DNA of 64,000 nt from Marinomonas posidonica IVIA-Po-181 (GCF_000214215.1 NC_015559.1:2963001-3027000), one strand, 5' to 3'. Positions 26,702-37,181 are shown, numbered from the stretch's first letter. Numbers and translations: made by a program. The notes: a model not told the origin generated them from the letters alone.

Positions 26702-27721
26702 ATGAAGACATCAACCACAATACAACAAGACATTCCGACATTTGATGTTGCCATTATTGGTGCTGGACTGGCTGGTAGTTTGTGTGCGAAACAGCTGTCC
26801 TCTGCAGGGTTCTCAGTTTGTGTGATTGATAAAAGTCGTGGCTCTGGTGGTCGCGCGGGCAGCAAAAAACTTAGTGACACTAGCAGCTGTGAATTAGGCA
26901 CACCGTACATTTTTGCTAGTCACCCAGAAACAAAATCTCTGTTTAAAAGTTTAGCTAAGCAAGGCATTGCTGCACAGTGGAAACAAATTAGCAGCAAAAA
27001 AGCTCTTGGCTTTGTGGGCACGCCAAAAATGAGCAGCATTACTCGTCACTGGCTTGATCAAATACCATTCATGACCTCAACAAAAGTACAGCAGATGGAC
27101 CATCTCACAAATAAAGAAGGTCAATCATTTTGGCTACTGCGAAATGATCAATATCAAGTATGCGCAAAAGCTGGCAAGGTCATCATTGCAACGCCAGCTC
27201 ATCAAGCTGCCATGTTACTGGCAACACACGCTGATCTAGCGGTTTTATTGCTGAGAGCCAATCAAGCCTGCAAACAATATCAATCACAATGGGCGATGTG
27301 GCTAGAAACTCAACCAAGCGACTTAAATGCCATCATTGAGCTTAAAGATTCGCCTATTCAGCGCATGATAAAAGACAACTACAAACCGGGTAGAGAAGGT
27401 TTAGAAGTGGACCGCTGGGTCATACAAACCTCACCAGAATGGACTGCTCAACATCTCGAACAAGACAAACAATGGATAGCACAAACCCTACAACAGGCGT
27501 TTGCTGAACACACAGAACAAAGAGTACGACAACATGGGGAACCTCACCGCTGGCTTTTTAGCCGTTACGCCGAGAACCGTGGTAATAAAACCTACGCTTG
27601 GGCTCCTGAACATCAAGTGGGTCTAGCAGCAGATTGGTTATGTCAAGGAGACGCAGAAGGTGCTCTTATCAGTGCATTGACGCTAACGGACTGGATCATA
27701 AATAACCCAGCAAGCCTATAA
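26702..27721 (+). CDS. FAD-dependent oxidoreductase, amine oxidase/renalase-like
   Basis: I chose ATG at 26702, preceded by a GCAGAGGC ribosome-binding site; the product is 339 residues. Its N-terminus has the dinucleotide-binding fold (VAIIGAGLAGSLCAKQL, then VIDKSRGSGGRAGSK), and the C-terminus has a second FAD contact ending GLAADWLCQGDAEGAL. Proteins of this type often occur beside photolyase genes in gammaproteobacteria, but their substrate is not established. It is the first gene of a three-gene operon. Confidence 0.8.
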   Translation: MKTSTTIQQDIPTFDVAIIGAGLAGSLCAKQLSSAGFSVCVIDKSRGSGGRAGSKKLSDTSSCELGTPYIFASHPETKSLFKSLAKQGIAAQWKQISSKKALGFVGTPKMSSITRHWLDQIPFMTSTKVQQMDHLTNKEGQSFWLLRNDQYQVCAKAGKVIIATPAHQAAMLLATHADLAVLLLRANQACKQYQSQWAMWLETQPSDLNAIIELKDSPIQRMIKDNYKPGREGLEVDRWVIQTSPEWTAQHLEQDKQWIAQTLQQAFAEHTEQRVRQHGEPHRWLFSRYAENRGNKTYAWAPEHQVGLAADWLCQGDAEGALISALTLTDWIINNPASL

Positions 27722-27743
27722 ACAGAGTTTTAAGGAGATAGTT

Positions 27744-28724
27744 ATGCCTCATTCTAAATACACTCCAGACCAGTTAGAACGTAAAATTCCGATTGGTATC
27801 AGTGCTTGTCTACTCGGGGATAATGTCCGTTTTAATGGCGGCCATAGCCACTCAAATTACTGCGATCATGTTCTGAGCGATTACTTTGACTATCAAAAGT
27901 TCTGTCCGGAAGTCGCGGCTGGTTTTGGCACGCCAAGACCGACACTACGTTTAGAAGGGGACCCAACCGATCCAATCATGACATTCAGCAAAAAAACCGG
28001 TGAAGATTTAACGGATCGATTCCACTCAGGAAGCGCTGACTATCTTGATACCTTAGCACATCTAGATGGCTACATTGTGATGAAGAACTCCCCTAGCTGC
28101 GGCATGGAGCGAATTAAGGTGTACCAGGAAAATGGGCATCCGCATATGCAGCGCACGGCAGGCCTGTTCACAAAGAAACTAATGGAACGTTATCCATTAC
28201 TGCCCGTAGAGGAAGATGGTCGCTTGAATGACCCAAATCTAAGAGAAAACTTCTTATTACGGGTTTTCACACATCATGATTTCCGTCATAGCGTTCCTGA
28301 AGAACCTAAATTGAAAGACTTAATTGAGTTCCACAGTCGTTATAAATACCTTGTTATGGCACATTCTCAGCCTATCTATCGCGAGTTAGGAAGACTGCTG
28401 TCTGGCAACGACCCAAGGTCTATCAAAGCATTAAAAGAAGCATATTTTAAAACACTCATGACCTGTTTATCCAAGCCAGCCAAACGCAAAAATCATTGTA
28501 ATGTCCTAATGCATTTAGTGGGCTACTTAAAAAATGCGGTCGACGTATCAGTACGTAAAGACATTCTGGATGTAGTAGAACAGTATCGTCGAGGCGAAGT
28601 GAATTTAGTAACACCAATGACCTTGCTGCATCATTACTTAAAACATCATGGCAGTGAATACATCAATCAGCAAAGTTACTTTACCCCTTATCCAAGTCCA
28701 CTTGGCATTCGTAATACCGTATAA
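27744..28724 (+). CDS. DUF523-DUF1722 protein (YbgA-like, TudS domain)
   Basis: The 326-residue protein has two domains. Residues 1 to about 150 form a DUF523 (TudS-type) domain with three conserved cysteines, in ISACLLGDNVRFNGG, FCPEV and NSPSCGMERI. In TudS these hold a [4Fe-4S] cluster that removes sulfur from thiouracil. About 160-320 is a DUF1722 (YbgA) domain. In E. coli ybgA is adjacent to phr, as here. A role in repair or in handling modified bases is plausible but unproven. A clear AAGGAG precedes the start. Confidence 0.85.
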   Translation: MPHSKYTPDQLERKIPIGISACLLGDNVRFNGGHSHSNYCDHVLSDYFDYQKFCPEVAAGFGTPRPTLRLEGDPTDPIMTFSKKTGEDLTDRFHSGSADYLDTLAHLDGYIVMKNSPSCGMERIKVYQENGHPHMQRTAGLFTKKLMERYPLLPVEEDGRLNDPNLRENFLLRVFTHHDFRHSVPEEPKLKDLIEFHSRYKYLVMAHSQPIYRELGRLLSGNDPRSIKALKEAYFKTLMTCLSKPAKRKNHCNVLMHLVGYLKNAVDVSVRKDILDVVEQYRRGEVNLVTPMTLLHHYLKHHGSEYINQQSYFTPYPSPLGIRNTV

Positions 28725-28741
28725 AGAGAATCACGTGCAGT

Positions 28742-30142
28742 ATGAACATCAAACACCTAGTATGGCTTCGAAATGATTTAAGATGGGCAGACAACCCAGC
28801 TCTCTACCATGCGTCTCAACAAGGTTATATTGCCGTGCTATTCACCATTACCGAGACGCAATGGCAAGAACACAAAGAATCAGATGCTAAAACAGGATTA
28901 AGATTTGGATTAATGCGAAGCCTCTGCAAGTCCCTTGCAGGGCTTGGTATTCCTGTCCATTTTATTATAGAAGACCGATTTTCTGCTTTACCTAATGCCA
29001 TTCATGATTTCTGCATCAAACATCAGATTCAACACCTCTGGTTCAATGAAGAGCTGCCAACCCATGAACGAAAACGGGATCAAGCGGTACACTCTCAGCT
29101 GACGCAAAATAACATCGCCTGCCATATTGAAGACGCGGACCTCATAGTCGCGAAACCAGTATTTAGCCAACAGCAAACCCCCTTTAAAGTCTTTACCCCT
29201 TACTTCAAACGCTGGCTAGATCTATTGTCACAACAAGACCCAACACCATTACCAGCGCCTGAACCTCAGTCAACACCTCTGCCTGAGACAACTTTACCTG
29301 CTCACCCAGACCACTCACATCGCGAGGACCTTTGGCCCGCGGATCAAACCATCGCTCGACAAAAGCTTTGGCAATTCTGTCACCACAAAGAAAAACATTA
29401 CCACGAGGATCGAGATTATCCTGCCCAGCCTGCTACCAGCACTTTATCACCCTATCTGGCCCTTGGGGCGTTAGGCCCAAGACAATGCTTAGAAGCGATT
29501 CATTACACTTGCCGTCAGGAAGACAAACCATGGCAGGACAGTGTCTGGTTAAAAGAACTCGCATGGCGGGACTTCTATCGTCAGTTAATGGTGCATTTTC
29601 CCTCGTTATCAAAGGGGTGCCCATTTAAGCCCGAAACCAATGCACTGAACTGGCGGCACAATCAAGCCGAAATTGACGCTTGGCAACAAGGCAAAACTGG
29701 TTTTCCTATCGTTGATGCCGCTATGCGACAGCTCAATCAAACAGGTTGGATGCACAATAGATTACGGATGATTACGGCCAGCTTTTTTTGCAAACTGATG
29801 TTTGCTGACTGGCGCCATGGGGAAGCCTATTTTATGAGCAAGTTGATCGATGGTGAATATGCGGCGAACAATGGTGGCTGGCAATGGAGCGCTTCAACCG
29901 GTTGTGATGCGGCCCCCTATTTCAGAGTATTCAACCCCATAAGGCAGTCCGAAACCTACGATAAGCAAGGCGAATTTATTCGACGCTTTGTACCCGAGCT
30001 AACGGCGTTAGACAATAAGTCTATTCACAACCCAACGACACAACAAAGACAAGATTGTCAGTATCCAATGCCGATCCTTGATTATAAACCAGCCAGAGCT
30101 GCAGCCATTGCCGCATTTGATGCACTAAAAGGGCTTAAATAG
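28742..30142 (+). CDS. phrB: Deoxyribodipyrimidine photolyase, class I
   Basis: The 466-residue enzyme uses blue light to split cyclobutane pyrimidine dimers. The N-terminal antenna domain begins LVWLRNDLRWADNPAL. The FAD-binding helical domain has WLKELAWRDFYRQL, GWMHNRLRMI and NNGGWQWSASTGCDAAPYFR. Length and motif order match the E. coli PhrB class. It is the last gene of the operon, and its stop codon is embedded in the terminator stem-loop. Confidence 0.95.
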   Translation: MNIKHLVWLRNDLRWADNPALYHASQQGYIAVLFTITETQWQEHKESDAKTGLRFGLMRSLCKSLAGLGIPVHFIIEDRFSALPNAIHDFCIKHQIQHLWFNEELPTHERKRDQAVHSQLTQNNIACHIEDADLIVAKPVFSQQQTPFKVFTPYFKRWLDLLSQQDPTPLPAPEPQSTPLPETTLPAHPDHSHREDLWPADQTIARQKLWQFCHHKEKHYHEDRDYPAQPATSTLSPYLALGALGPRQCLEAIHYTCRQEDKPWQDSVWLKELAWRDFYRQLMVHFPSLSKGCPFKPETNALNWRHNQAEIDAWQQGKTGFPIVDAAMRQLNQTGWMHNRLRMITASFFCKLMFADWRHGEAYFMSKLIDGEYAANNGGWQWSASTGCDAAPYFRVFNPIRQSETYDKQGEFIRRFVPELTALDNKSIHNPTTQQRQDCQYPMPILDYKPARAAAIAAFDALKGLK

Positions 30143-30150
30143 CCCTTTTA
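30126..30150 (+). terminator. Terminator overlapping the phrB stop codon
   Basis: AAAAGGGCT pairs with AGCCCTTTT around TAAAT. The phrB stop TAG at 30140-30142 lies at the start of the 3' arm. Confidence 0.8.
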
Positions 30151-30296
30151 ATTCGACCCTCATTGCCATTACAATTCTTTTCTTTCGCAATTCCAACTCA
30201 ACTTCTATACTTTGAGCTGTAATAATTTTAAACTTGGCTTTCATAGGGATTGCCAAACCTCTATAATCCGCTAATTTTTCTGGGCCCGAAATTGTT

Positions 30297-30779
30297 ATGT
30301 CGACACCACAACACCTTCACGATGTTCTCGTTCACCTAAGACGCATTATCCGTGCGACGGATTTACAATCTAAGCGTGTCGTAAAAGCATGTGGACTAAC
30401 GATTCCTCAAATTATGGTTTTACGGTCTATTGAAGAATTGGGCGATGTCACGGTTCGACGTATTTCAGATAGCGTGTCTCTCAGTCAAGCCACCGTAACA
30501 ACCATTCTGAATCGCTTAGAAGACCGCAAATATGTAGAGCGTGTCAGAGGCCAAAAAGACAAACGCATAGTCAATGCACGACTGACCAACTTAGGCATGC
30601 AAATTCTTGAAACAACGCCACCTTTACTACACGAAAAATTCATTAATGAATTCGATGCGTTAGAAGGTTGGGAGCAAACTCAAGTATTGTCTTCGTTGCA
30701 GCGCATTGCCATGATGATGGATGCAGAATCTCTTGATGCTGCTCCGTTACTAGTGATCAATTCTCCAGACGCTCAATAG
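30297..30779 (+). CDS. MarR family regulator, CosR/EctR-like
   Basis: The 160-residue protein has a winged helix-turn-helix typical of MarR (VTVRRISDSVSLSQATVTTI in the recognition region, then LEDRKYVERVRGQKDKR as the wing). The N-terminal segment RRIIRATDLQSKRVVKACGL resembles CosR of Vibrio and EctR of methylotrophs, repressors of compatible-solute genes. The ect operon lies 7 kb away and a betaine-type transporter 8 kb away, so osmolyte control is a reasonable proposal. The gene stands alone and ends at a bidirectional terminator. Confidence 0.8.
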   Translation: MSTPQHLHDVLVHLRRIIRATDLQSKRVVKACGLTIPQIMVLRSIEELGDVTVRRISDSVSLSQATVTTILNRLEDRKYVERVRGQKDKRIVNARLTNLGMQILETTPPLLHEKFINEFDALEGWEQTQVLSSLQRIAMMMDAESLDAAPLLVINSPDAQ

Positions 30780-30810
30780 TAAGCTGACGAATTATTTCAA
30801 CACAAACAAT

Positions 30811-30844
30811 AAAAAAGCCACCTTGGAAGCAAGGTGGCTTTTTT
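30811..30844. terminator. Bidirectional terminator between the MarR gene and dapB
   Basis: AAAAAAGCCACCTT pairs with AAGGTGGCTTTTTT around six bases, with T-runs on both strands. Confidence 0.92.
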
Positions 30845-30865
30845 CATTTTAAATGCAAATGTAGG

Positions 30866-31666
<801 letters not shown>

Positions 31667-31747
31667 TTAATCTATCCTCAAATTTCTTTGCGTAAACCAT
31701 AGCAAAAAAACCTAAAAAACTCAGCCTTTCTAGTGGATAAAAGCATA

Positions 31748-31774
31748 AAAAAGGGGAGCAAGCGCCCCCCTTTA
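31748..31774 (-). terminator. Terminator of pomAB
   Basis: On the minus strand AAAGGGG pairs with CCCCTTT, followed by a T-run. It lies just after the pomB stop. Confidence 0.75.
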
Positions 31775-31786
31775 AAGTCAGTTCTA

Positions 31787-32776
31787 TTAGAATATTTCAT
31801 CCGGTGCTAAATCGTCCAACATAGACCGATCAAACTCAATCACCCCATCAGAAGGAATCTCATCAAGACTGTCGCGAACCGGCGGCCGTACATCATTTTG
31901 TTTAATCACAATCTCCACTCGACGATTAGTGGCTCGATTTGCCACACTGTCATTCGCAACCAAAGGCCTGGTATCTGCGAAACCGGTTACTGAGAAGCGA
32001 TTCTGGCTAAGCTGCCCAGTCGCAAAAAGCTCCTCCGCTACTGAAATTGCCCGCGCTGCGGACAGCTGCCAGTTGGAACGAAATTGACGGCTTTGAATGG
32101 GTAAGTTATCTGTGTGACCTTCAACCGAAATGGTACCTTGAATCCCCACCAATACATCCCTAATCAAATCAATCACAGGGATAAAGTCATAGTTAAGTTC
32201 CGACGAACCTGACTCAAACGAGCCTTGATCTTTAATACGAATAGTGATGGTTTCTTCTTTGGTTTCGATCTCAACCGTACCCTTGGAAATTTCTTCTCTC
32301 ATTACTGACGCAATCTGTTGCGCATCGCCTTCCGTCTCTTGAATTTTCTTTTCACGTTCGATGTCCGCTTGAGACTTATCAACGAAGGTTACCGGAGATG
32401 GAGAACCTGATTCTTGACGCTCTTTCAGTTCAGCCGTATCCGGCTTACAAAGCACTTCCAAGGTATTCTCAGGCGTAGTATCGACTTTTTGACGCACCTC
32501 ATTAATGGGCGTCGGCTCTGGTTTCGCTGGACTGAATTCTTGGGCAATAACCGAGGTTCCCATAGGAATCGCATCGGCTTTGATTTCACGCTGAACACCA
32601 AATGCCACTTTTAATGAACCAGCAATTTGTTTGAATTTAATCACATCCATTTCTGCAAACGAAAGCAGAAGCACGAAGAAACACATCAACAAAGACATTA
32701 AGTCCGCAAAGGTCCCCATATAGGCGGGCAGGCCTTCTTCGCATTCAGGACAATCTTGTTCTTCTTGATCACTCAT
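31787..32776 (-). CDS. pomB: Sodium-type flagellar stator protein PomB
   Basis: The 329-residue protein forms the ion channel of the flagellar motor with PomA. A short cytoplasmic tail with two cysteines (CPEC) precedes a single membrane helix, TFADLMSLLMCFFVLLLSF. Its aspartate at residue 25 is the expected ion-binding residue. The segments following the helix (VIKFKQIAGS, FGVQ, GTSVIAQEF) match Vibrio PomB rather than proton-type MotB, so sodium is the likely ion. An OmpA-like peptidoglycan-binding domain lies at about 190-300 (EGHTDNLPI, NWQLSAARA). It follows pomA after 27 bases. Confidence 0.92.
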   Translation of the reverse strand: MSDQEEQDCPECEEGLPAYMGTFADLMSLLMCFFVLLLSFAEMDVIKFKQIAGSLKVAFGVQREIKADAIPMGTSVIAQEFSPAKPEPTPINEVRQKVDTTPENTLEVLCKPDTAELKERQESGSPSPVTFVDKSQADIEREKKIQETEGDAQQIASVMREEISKGTVEIETKEETITIRIKDQGSFESGSSELNYDFIPVIDLIRDVLVGIQGTISVEGHTDNLPIQSRQFRSNWQLSAARAISVAEELFATGQLSQNRFSVTGFADTRPLVANDSVANRATNRRVEIVIKQNDVRPPVRDSLDEIPSDGVIEFDRSMLDDLAPDEIF

Positions 32777-32803
32777 GTGGATAATCCGCTAACAACTTTA
32801 ATT

Positions 32804-33559
32804 TTACTCGCGCTCAGCACGCTTACCTTCGGCAATGTAGGTTTTCAGTGCGCCATCCAAAATACGCGGATTTTGCCCTGATTGAATCGCTAACAGCGCA
32901 TCCATAATCATTTGTTGACACAGCAACTCTTCATCAGCACGTGTCATCAATTTAGCCTGAATCGGTAAGCACACCATGTTGGCCAACATAGCGCCATAAA
33001 GAGTGGTTAAGAGGGCAACCGCCATAGCCGGTCCAATGGCTTTTGGATCATCCATATTGGCCAGCATCTGTACCAAACCAACAAGAGTACCAATCATGCC
33101 CATGGCCGGACCAACATCACCAAACGCCTTAAATACTTTGGCCCCTTTAGTATGTCGGTAGTAGGACTGGTTCATTTCTTTACTGAGCTGACTTTTGACC
33201 ACGTTACCATCATGACCATCCACTAGCATTTGAATGCCTTTAGATAAAAAGGGATGACTCACCTCTTTACCTTCTAGCGACAGCAATCCCCCCTTTCGAG
33301 CTTCATCTGCTAAGCCATACACTTCGTCGATCAAGGTATCTAGTGGCACGCTTTTAAACATAAAGGCCTTAGCCGCGACCTTACCTGCACCTAGAAATTG
33401 TGCAAGTGGATATTGCATTAGCACCACAAAGGTTGAGCCAACCAACACAATCAAGGTTGATGCTACATCGATGAACATTCCGGCTGAACCACCAACAAAA
33501 ATGGCGGCAATAACAACTGCAAAGGAACCAACTAGTCCTATTAACGTTGCGATATCCAC
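32804..33559 (-). CDS. pomA: Sodium-type flagellar stator protein PomA
   Basis: The 251-residue protein has four membrane segments: two at the N-terminus, then a cytoplasmic loop that contacts FliG, then two more. The third helix region (FGDVGPAMGMIGTLVGLVQM) and the fourth (GPAMAVALLTTLYGAMLAN) carry the conserved prolines and threonines of MotA/PomA proteins. It is the first gene of pomAB and is divergent from xseB-ispA-dxs, as in several gammaproteobacteria. Confidence 0.92.
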   Translation of the reverse strand: MDIATLIGLVGSFAVVIAAIFVGGSAGMFIDVASTLIVLVGSTFVVLMQYPLAQFLGAGKVAAKAFMFKSVPLDTLIDEVYGLADEARKGGLLSLEGKEVSHPFLSKGIQMLVDGHDGNVVKSQLSKEMNQSYYRHTKGAKVFKAFGDVGPAMGMIGTLVGLVQMLANMDDPKAIGPAMAVALLTTLYGAMLANMVCLPIQAKLMTRADEELLCQQMIMDALLAIQSGQNPRILDGALKTYIAEGKRAERE

Positions 33560-33731
33560 ATACGTCTCCTAACAAAAAGCGTTTTTCTCACTGAAACATC
33601 TGATGATTCTATACGAAAGACTGACCCATCATCGCAACTTCTTGCATGATTTTTGTAATTTTCATCAATTCTCACTCGAACAGTAAGCTTTTTTCTGTTA
33701 AAAAACGTAGGTTTTATCAAGAGTAACTAAC

Positions 33732-33974
33732 ATGTCACGTAAAAACAGTGTCCGTCACTTCGAAGAAAACCTTGGCGAATTAGATACCCTAGTCGCTCAA
33801 CTGGAGTCTAACCAACTTTCTCTAGAAGAAGCTCTAAAAGCTTTCGAGAAAGGTGTTAAACTAAGTCAAGAATGTCAATCCGTTCTCACCCAAGCCGAAC
33901 AAAAAGTTCAAATACTGCTTGAAAAGCAAGATGGTGAGCATTTAGAACCTTTTGACCCGGAATCTAATTCGTGA
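33732..33974 (+). CDS. xseB: Exodeoxyribonuclease VII small subunit
   Basis: The 80-residue protein has the XseB pattern FEENLGELDTLVAQLES followed by LSLEEALKAFEKGVKLSQEC. It binds the large subunit XseA, encoded elsewhere, in a nuclease that degrades single-stranded DNA. It is the first gene of xseB-ispA-dxs and overlaps ispA by four bases. Confidence 0.92.
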   Translation: MSRKNSVRHFEENLGELDTLVAQLESNQLSLEEALKAFEKGVKLSQECQSVLTQAEQKVQILLEKQDGEHLEPFDPESNS

Positions 33975-34852
33975 CCCTAGACGATTTTTCACAATTTGCC
34001 CGCCGTCGAGTTGATCATTACCTCACGCAAAATTTAGATCAATATGTGCCTGCCAATCATCTTCAAGAAGCCATGGCATACAGTCTTTTCAATGGCGGTA
34101 AACGTGTCCGCCCTATGTTGACCTATGCGACAGCCAGCTTATTTGATGACATTAACGAACTCACAGACGCTTGTGCAGCTGCCATCGAATCTATTCATGC
34201 TTATTCACTCATTCACGATGACTTACCAGCAATGGATGACGATGATTTGCGTCGTGGCAAACCAACCTGCCACATTCAATACAATGAAGCCACAGCCATT
34301 CTGGCTGGTGACGCGCTCCAAACATTTGCCTTCGAACTACTAAGTCAATCACACCATACCAACGCTAGCTTGAAACTTCAATTAATTCAAGAGCTTATTC
34401 ATGCATCAGGTCGTCATGGTATGGTAACAGGCCAAATGATTGACTTGACCAATGTCGGTCATGACATTAACCAACAGGCACTCCAACAAATGCATCAACA
34501 TAAAACTGGCGCATTAATTCGTGCCAGTGTGCGAATGGGCGCCATCAGTGTGGGCATGTTGGACAGAAATAACCTGACGCAACTCGATCGTTATGCCAAT
34601 GCCATTGGCCTAGCTTTCCAAGTACAAGATGACATCATTGACATCACCAGTGATACCAATACCCTTGGTAAGAACCAATTTTCTGACGAAGCGGCGAACA
34701 AACCGACTTATCCAAAGTTGCTTGGTCTTGAAGGTGCTCAGGAGTTTGCACAAACGCTTCACCAACAGGCAATTGATGCTATTAAGCCATTTGGTGACCC
34801 TGCGCAACCATTAGTTGAGCTTGCTAACTATATTATTGGTCGCAACCACTGA
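33971..34852 (+). CDS. ispA: Farnesyl diphosphate synthase
   Basis: The 293-residue prenyltransferase starts at GTG, overlapping the xseB stop. The two Asp-rich motifs that bind magnesium and diphosphate are visible: LIHDDLPAMDDDDLRRGKPT and FQVQDDIIDITSD. It condenses isopentenyl diphosphate with dimethylallyl and geranyl diphosphate to make farnesyl diphosphate. It sits next to dxs, which supplies the same pathway. Confidence 0.93.
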   Translation: MTLDDFSQFARRRVDHYLTQNLDQYVPANHLQEAMAYSLFNGGKRVRPMLTYATASLFDDINELTDACAAAIESIHAYSLIHDDLPAMDDDDLRRGKPTCHIQYNEATAILAGDALQTFAFELLSQSHHTNASLKLQLIQELIHASGRHGMVTGQMIDLTNVGHDINQQALQQMHQHKTGALIRASVRMGAISVGMLDRNNLTQLDRYANAIGLAFQVQDDIIDITSDTNTLGKNQFSDEAANKPTYPKLLGLEGAQEFAQTLHQQAIDAIKPFGDPAQPLVELANYIIGRNH

Positions 34853-34884
34853 TATACTTACCCGCCTTTTTAGATTAATACTAT

Positions 34885-36786
34885 GTGACCAAACCTGTGC
34901 CCATGTTTGAAGAAATACCTACAGCGCGACCTGCTACGCCATTACTAGACCAAGTCAATACACCTGAAGACTTGCGCGCCTTTAATAAAGAGCAATTGCC
35001 TAGCCTTGTCCGCGAATTACGAGAATTTATGCTGTACAGTGTCGGTCAAACAGGCGGACACTTTGGCGCTGGATTAGGGGTTGTTGAACTCACCGTTGCC
35101 CTTCACTACATCTATAACACTCCTGAAGATCGCATTGTTTGGGATGTTGGCCACCAAGCTTATCCTCATAAAATCCTTACAGGACGACGTGAAGCCCTAC
35201 TAAAAATTCGCCAAGAAGATGGCATTTCAGGTTTCCCAAAACGAGAAGAAAGTCCGTTTGATAACTTTGGTGTGGGTCATTCCAGTACTTCAATCGGCGC
35301 GGCACTAGGAATGGCCCTAGCCGCACGACAGTTTAACACTGGCCGCAAATCGGTCGCCGTAATTGGTGATGGTGCTATGTCAGCTGGTATGGCTTTTGAA
35401 GCCCTCAATCATGCAGGTCATGTTAAAGCTGATATGCTGGTCATTCTAAATGACAATGAAATGTCCATTTCCAAACCGGTTGGCGCTTTGTCGAGTTACT
35501 TTGCCAGAATTTGGGCCAGTAAAACCTATGACAGTATTCGTAAAGGCGGCCAGAAAGTCTTTTCAGGTCTACCTTCTGCATTAGAATTGGCTCGTAAAGC
35601 CGAAGAACACATGAAAGGCATGGTCTCACCAGGCATGATGTTCGAAGAGTTAGGCTTTAATTACATAGGACCAATTGATGGTCATGACATTGAGCATCTA
35701 CTCACGACCATTGCCAACCTCAAAGATCGTGAAGGCCCACAATTTCTTCATGTGATCACTAAAAAAGGCAAAGGCTTTGAACCAGCAGAAGGCGATCCTA
35801 TTGGCTATCACGCCATTAATAAAGTTGAGCCTGATCCAGTCCCAGCCAAACCGCAGAATAAGCAGCCTAAATATTGTAATATTTTTGGACAATGGGTATG
35901 TGACGCTGCTGAGCAAGACGCTAGATTAGCGGCCATCACACCGGCAATGAAAGAAGGCTCTGATCTTATCGAGTTTGCCGAACGTTTTCCGGATCGTTAC
36001 TTTGATGTGGCCATCGCTGAACAACATGCGGTGACACTGGCCGCCGGTATGGCATGCGATGGCATCAAACCTGTGGTCGCAATTTACTCAACTTTTTTAC
36101 AACGTGGTTATGACCAATTAATTCATGATGTGGCATTACAGAATCTTGATGTCTTGTTTGCCATAGATCGCGCTGGACTAGTCGGAGAAGACGGTCCTAC
36201 CCACGCGGGCGTTTATGATTTGAGCTATTTACGCTGCATCCCCAATATGGTGGTAATGGCACCTTCCGATGAAGACGAATGTCGTAAGATGCTACAGACA
36301 GGCTACATTTACCAAGGCCCAGCGGCAGTTCGTTATCCTCGAGGTAATGGTCCTGGCATAACGATCGACAAAACACTTTCAAGCCTTGAGATAGGCAAAT
36401 CCAGATCTTTACGAGAAGGCCACTCTGGCATTGTGATTTGCAGCTTTGGCCGACCAACCTATGATGCCCTGCAAGCTGCTGATGCACTGGATGCCAGTTT
36501 GCTCGACATGCGCTTTGTCAAACCGTTAGATGAGCAAGCCTTATTAGAAAACAAAGGCGCTAAACTGATTGTGACAGTAGAAGAAAACGCCATTATGGGT
36601 GGTGCTGGCTCTGCGGTCAGTGAATTCCTTATAGCAAATAACATTCTAGTGCCCACATTACACCTTGGTCTTCCTGACCAATATGAAGAGCATGCCAGTC
36701 ATAACGCTATGCTGAAACGTGTTGGACTCGATTCACAAGGCATTTTAAGCAGCATCCAAGAAAAACTAAAAAGCCTTTACGGATAA
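34885..36786 (+). CDS. dxs: 1-deoxy-D-xylulose-5-phosphate synthase
   Basis: The 633-residue thiamine diphosphate enzyme joins pyruvate and glyceraldehyde-3-phosphate, the first step of the MEP isoprenoid pathway. The thiamine-binding motif runs from [18 protein letters not shown] to [13 protein letters not shown]. The pyrimidine-binding domain has [14 protein letters not shown]. The start is uncertain: GTG at 34885 is used, but ATG at 34903 would also preserve the conserved [13 protein letters not shown] region, and neither has a clear ribosome-binding site. Confidence 0.93.
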   Translation: MTKPVPMFEEIPTARPATPLLDQVNTPEDLRAFNKEQLPSLVRELREFMLYSVGQTGGHFGAGLGVVELTVALHYIYNTPEDRIVWDVGHQAYPHKILTGRREALLKIRQEDGISGFPKREESPFDNFGVGHSSTSIGAALGMALAARQFNTGRKSVAVIGDGAMSAGMAFEALNHAGHVKADMLVILNDNEMSISKPVGALSSYFARIWASKTYDSIRKGGQKVFSGLPSALELARKAEEHMKGMVSPGMMFEELGFNYIGPIDGHDIEHLLTTIANLKDREGPQFLHVITKKGKGFEPAEGDPIGYHAINKVEPDPVPAKPQNKQPKYCNIFGQWVCDAAEQDARLAAITPAMKEGSDLIEFAERFPDRYFDVAIAEQHAVTLAAGMACDGIKPVVAIYSTFLQRGYDQLIHDVALQNLDVLFAIDRAGLVGEDGPTHAGVYDLSYLRCIPNMVVMAPSDEDECRKMLQTGYIYQGPAAVRYPRGNGPGITIDKTLSSLEIGKSRSLREGHSGIVICSFGRPTYDALQAADALDASLLDMRFVKPLDEQALLENKGAKLIVTVEENAIMGGAGSAVSEFLIANNILVPTLHLGLPDQYEEHASHNAMLKRVGLDSQGILSSIQEKLKSLYG

Positions 36787-36807
36787 TTCATGACTTTCGT
36801 TTTTCCT

Positions 36808-36828
36808 CCGGCCTCTTCATAAGGCCGG
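36808..36828 (+). terminator. GC-rich hairpin after dxs
   Basis: CCGGCCT pairs exactly with AGGCCGG around seven bases, 21 bases after the dxs stop. The following T-run is weak, so termination is likely but not certain. Confidence 0.6.
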
Positions 36829-36892
36829 ATTGCTCAAGCATTTTGCATCACAAACTGACAGCTAAGCTGTGACGGCTTCGCTGCAGAACCAC

Positions 36893-36924
36893 GAAAGATG
36901 TGATAAAAATTCATCACATCTTTC
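36893..36924. repeat. 12-bp perfect inverted repeat in an intergenic region
   Basis: GAAAGATGTGAT and ATCACATCTTTC form a perfect stem with an eight-base loop, without a T-run. It lies in the 452-bp gap between dxs and the metal transporter. That gap also holds the dxs hairpin, a weaker pair TCAGCG/CGCTGA around 36940-36985, a solitary MITE end and a Fur-type palindrome. No gene is seen there. Confidence 0.5.
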
Positions 36925-37063
36925 CACTTCCACTCTTCTCAGCGAAACGCTTATTTTCACCTTTACGCTGAACATCAGACCCCTTGCCATCACATGTAAA
37001 CCAATAGTTTAAAACCAAATTCATAATGGTTTAAAGTATCGTTACTGCAAACTCTAGGCAAGA

Positions 37064-37086
37064 GGACTTGTTCGCACCTTCCCTAG
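37064..37086 (+). mobile_element. Solitary end of the IS5-type MITE
   Basis: GGACTTGTTCGCACCTTCC followed by CTAG matches the right terminal repeat of the other copies and their YTAR flank. No partner end is found within several hundred bases upstream. It is probably a decayed remnant. Confidence 0.45.
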
Positions 37087-37181
37087 CTTATGAGCTCTAC
37101 TTTGCTATGCATAACTGGCCTTCAATCACAGACACCTTAAATAGTTTCGCGAAGAAATAACTTGAATTATTCTACATATGA

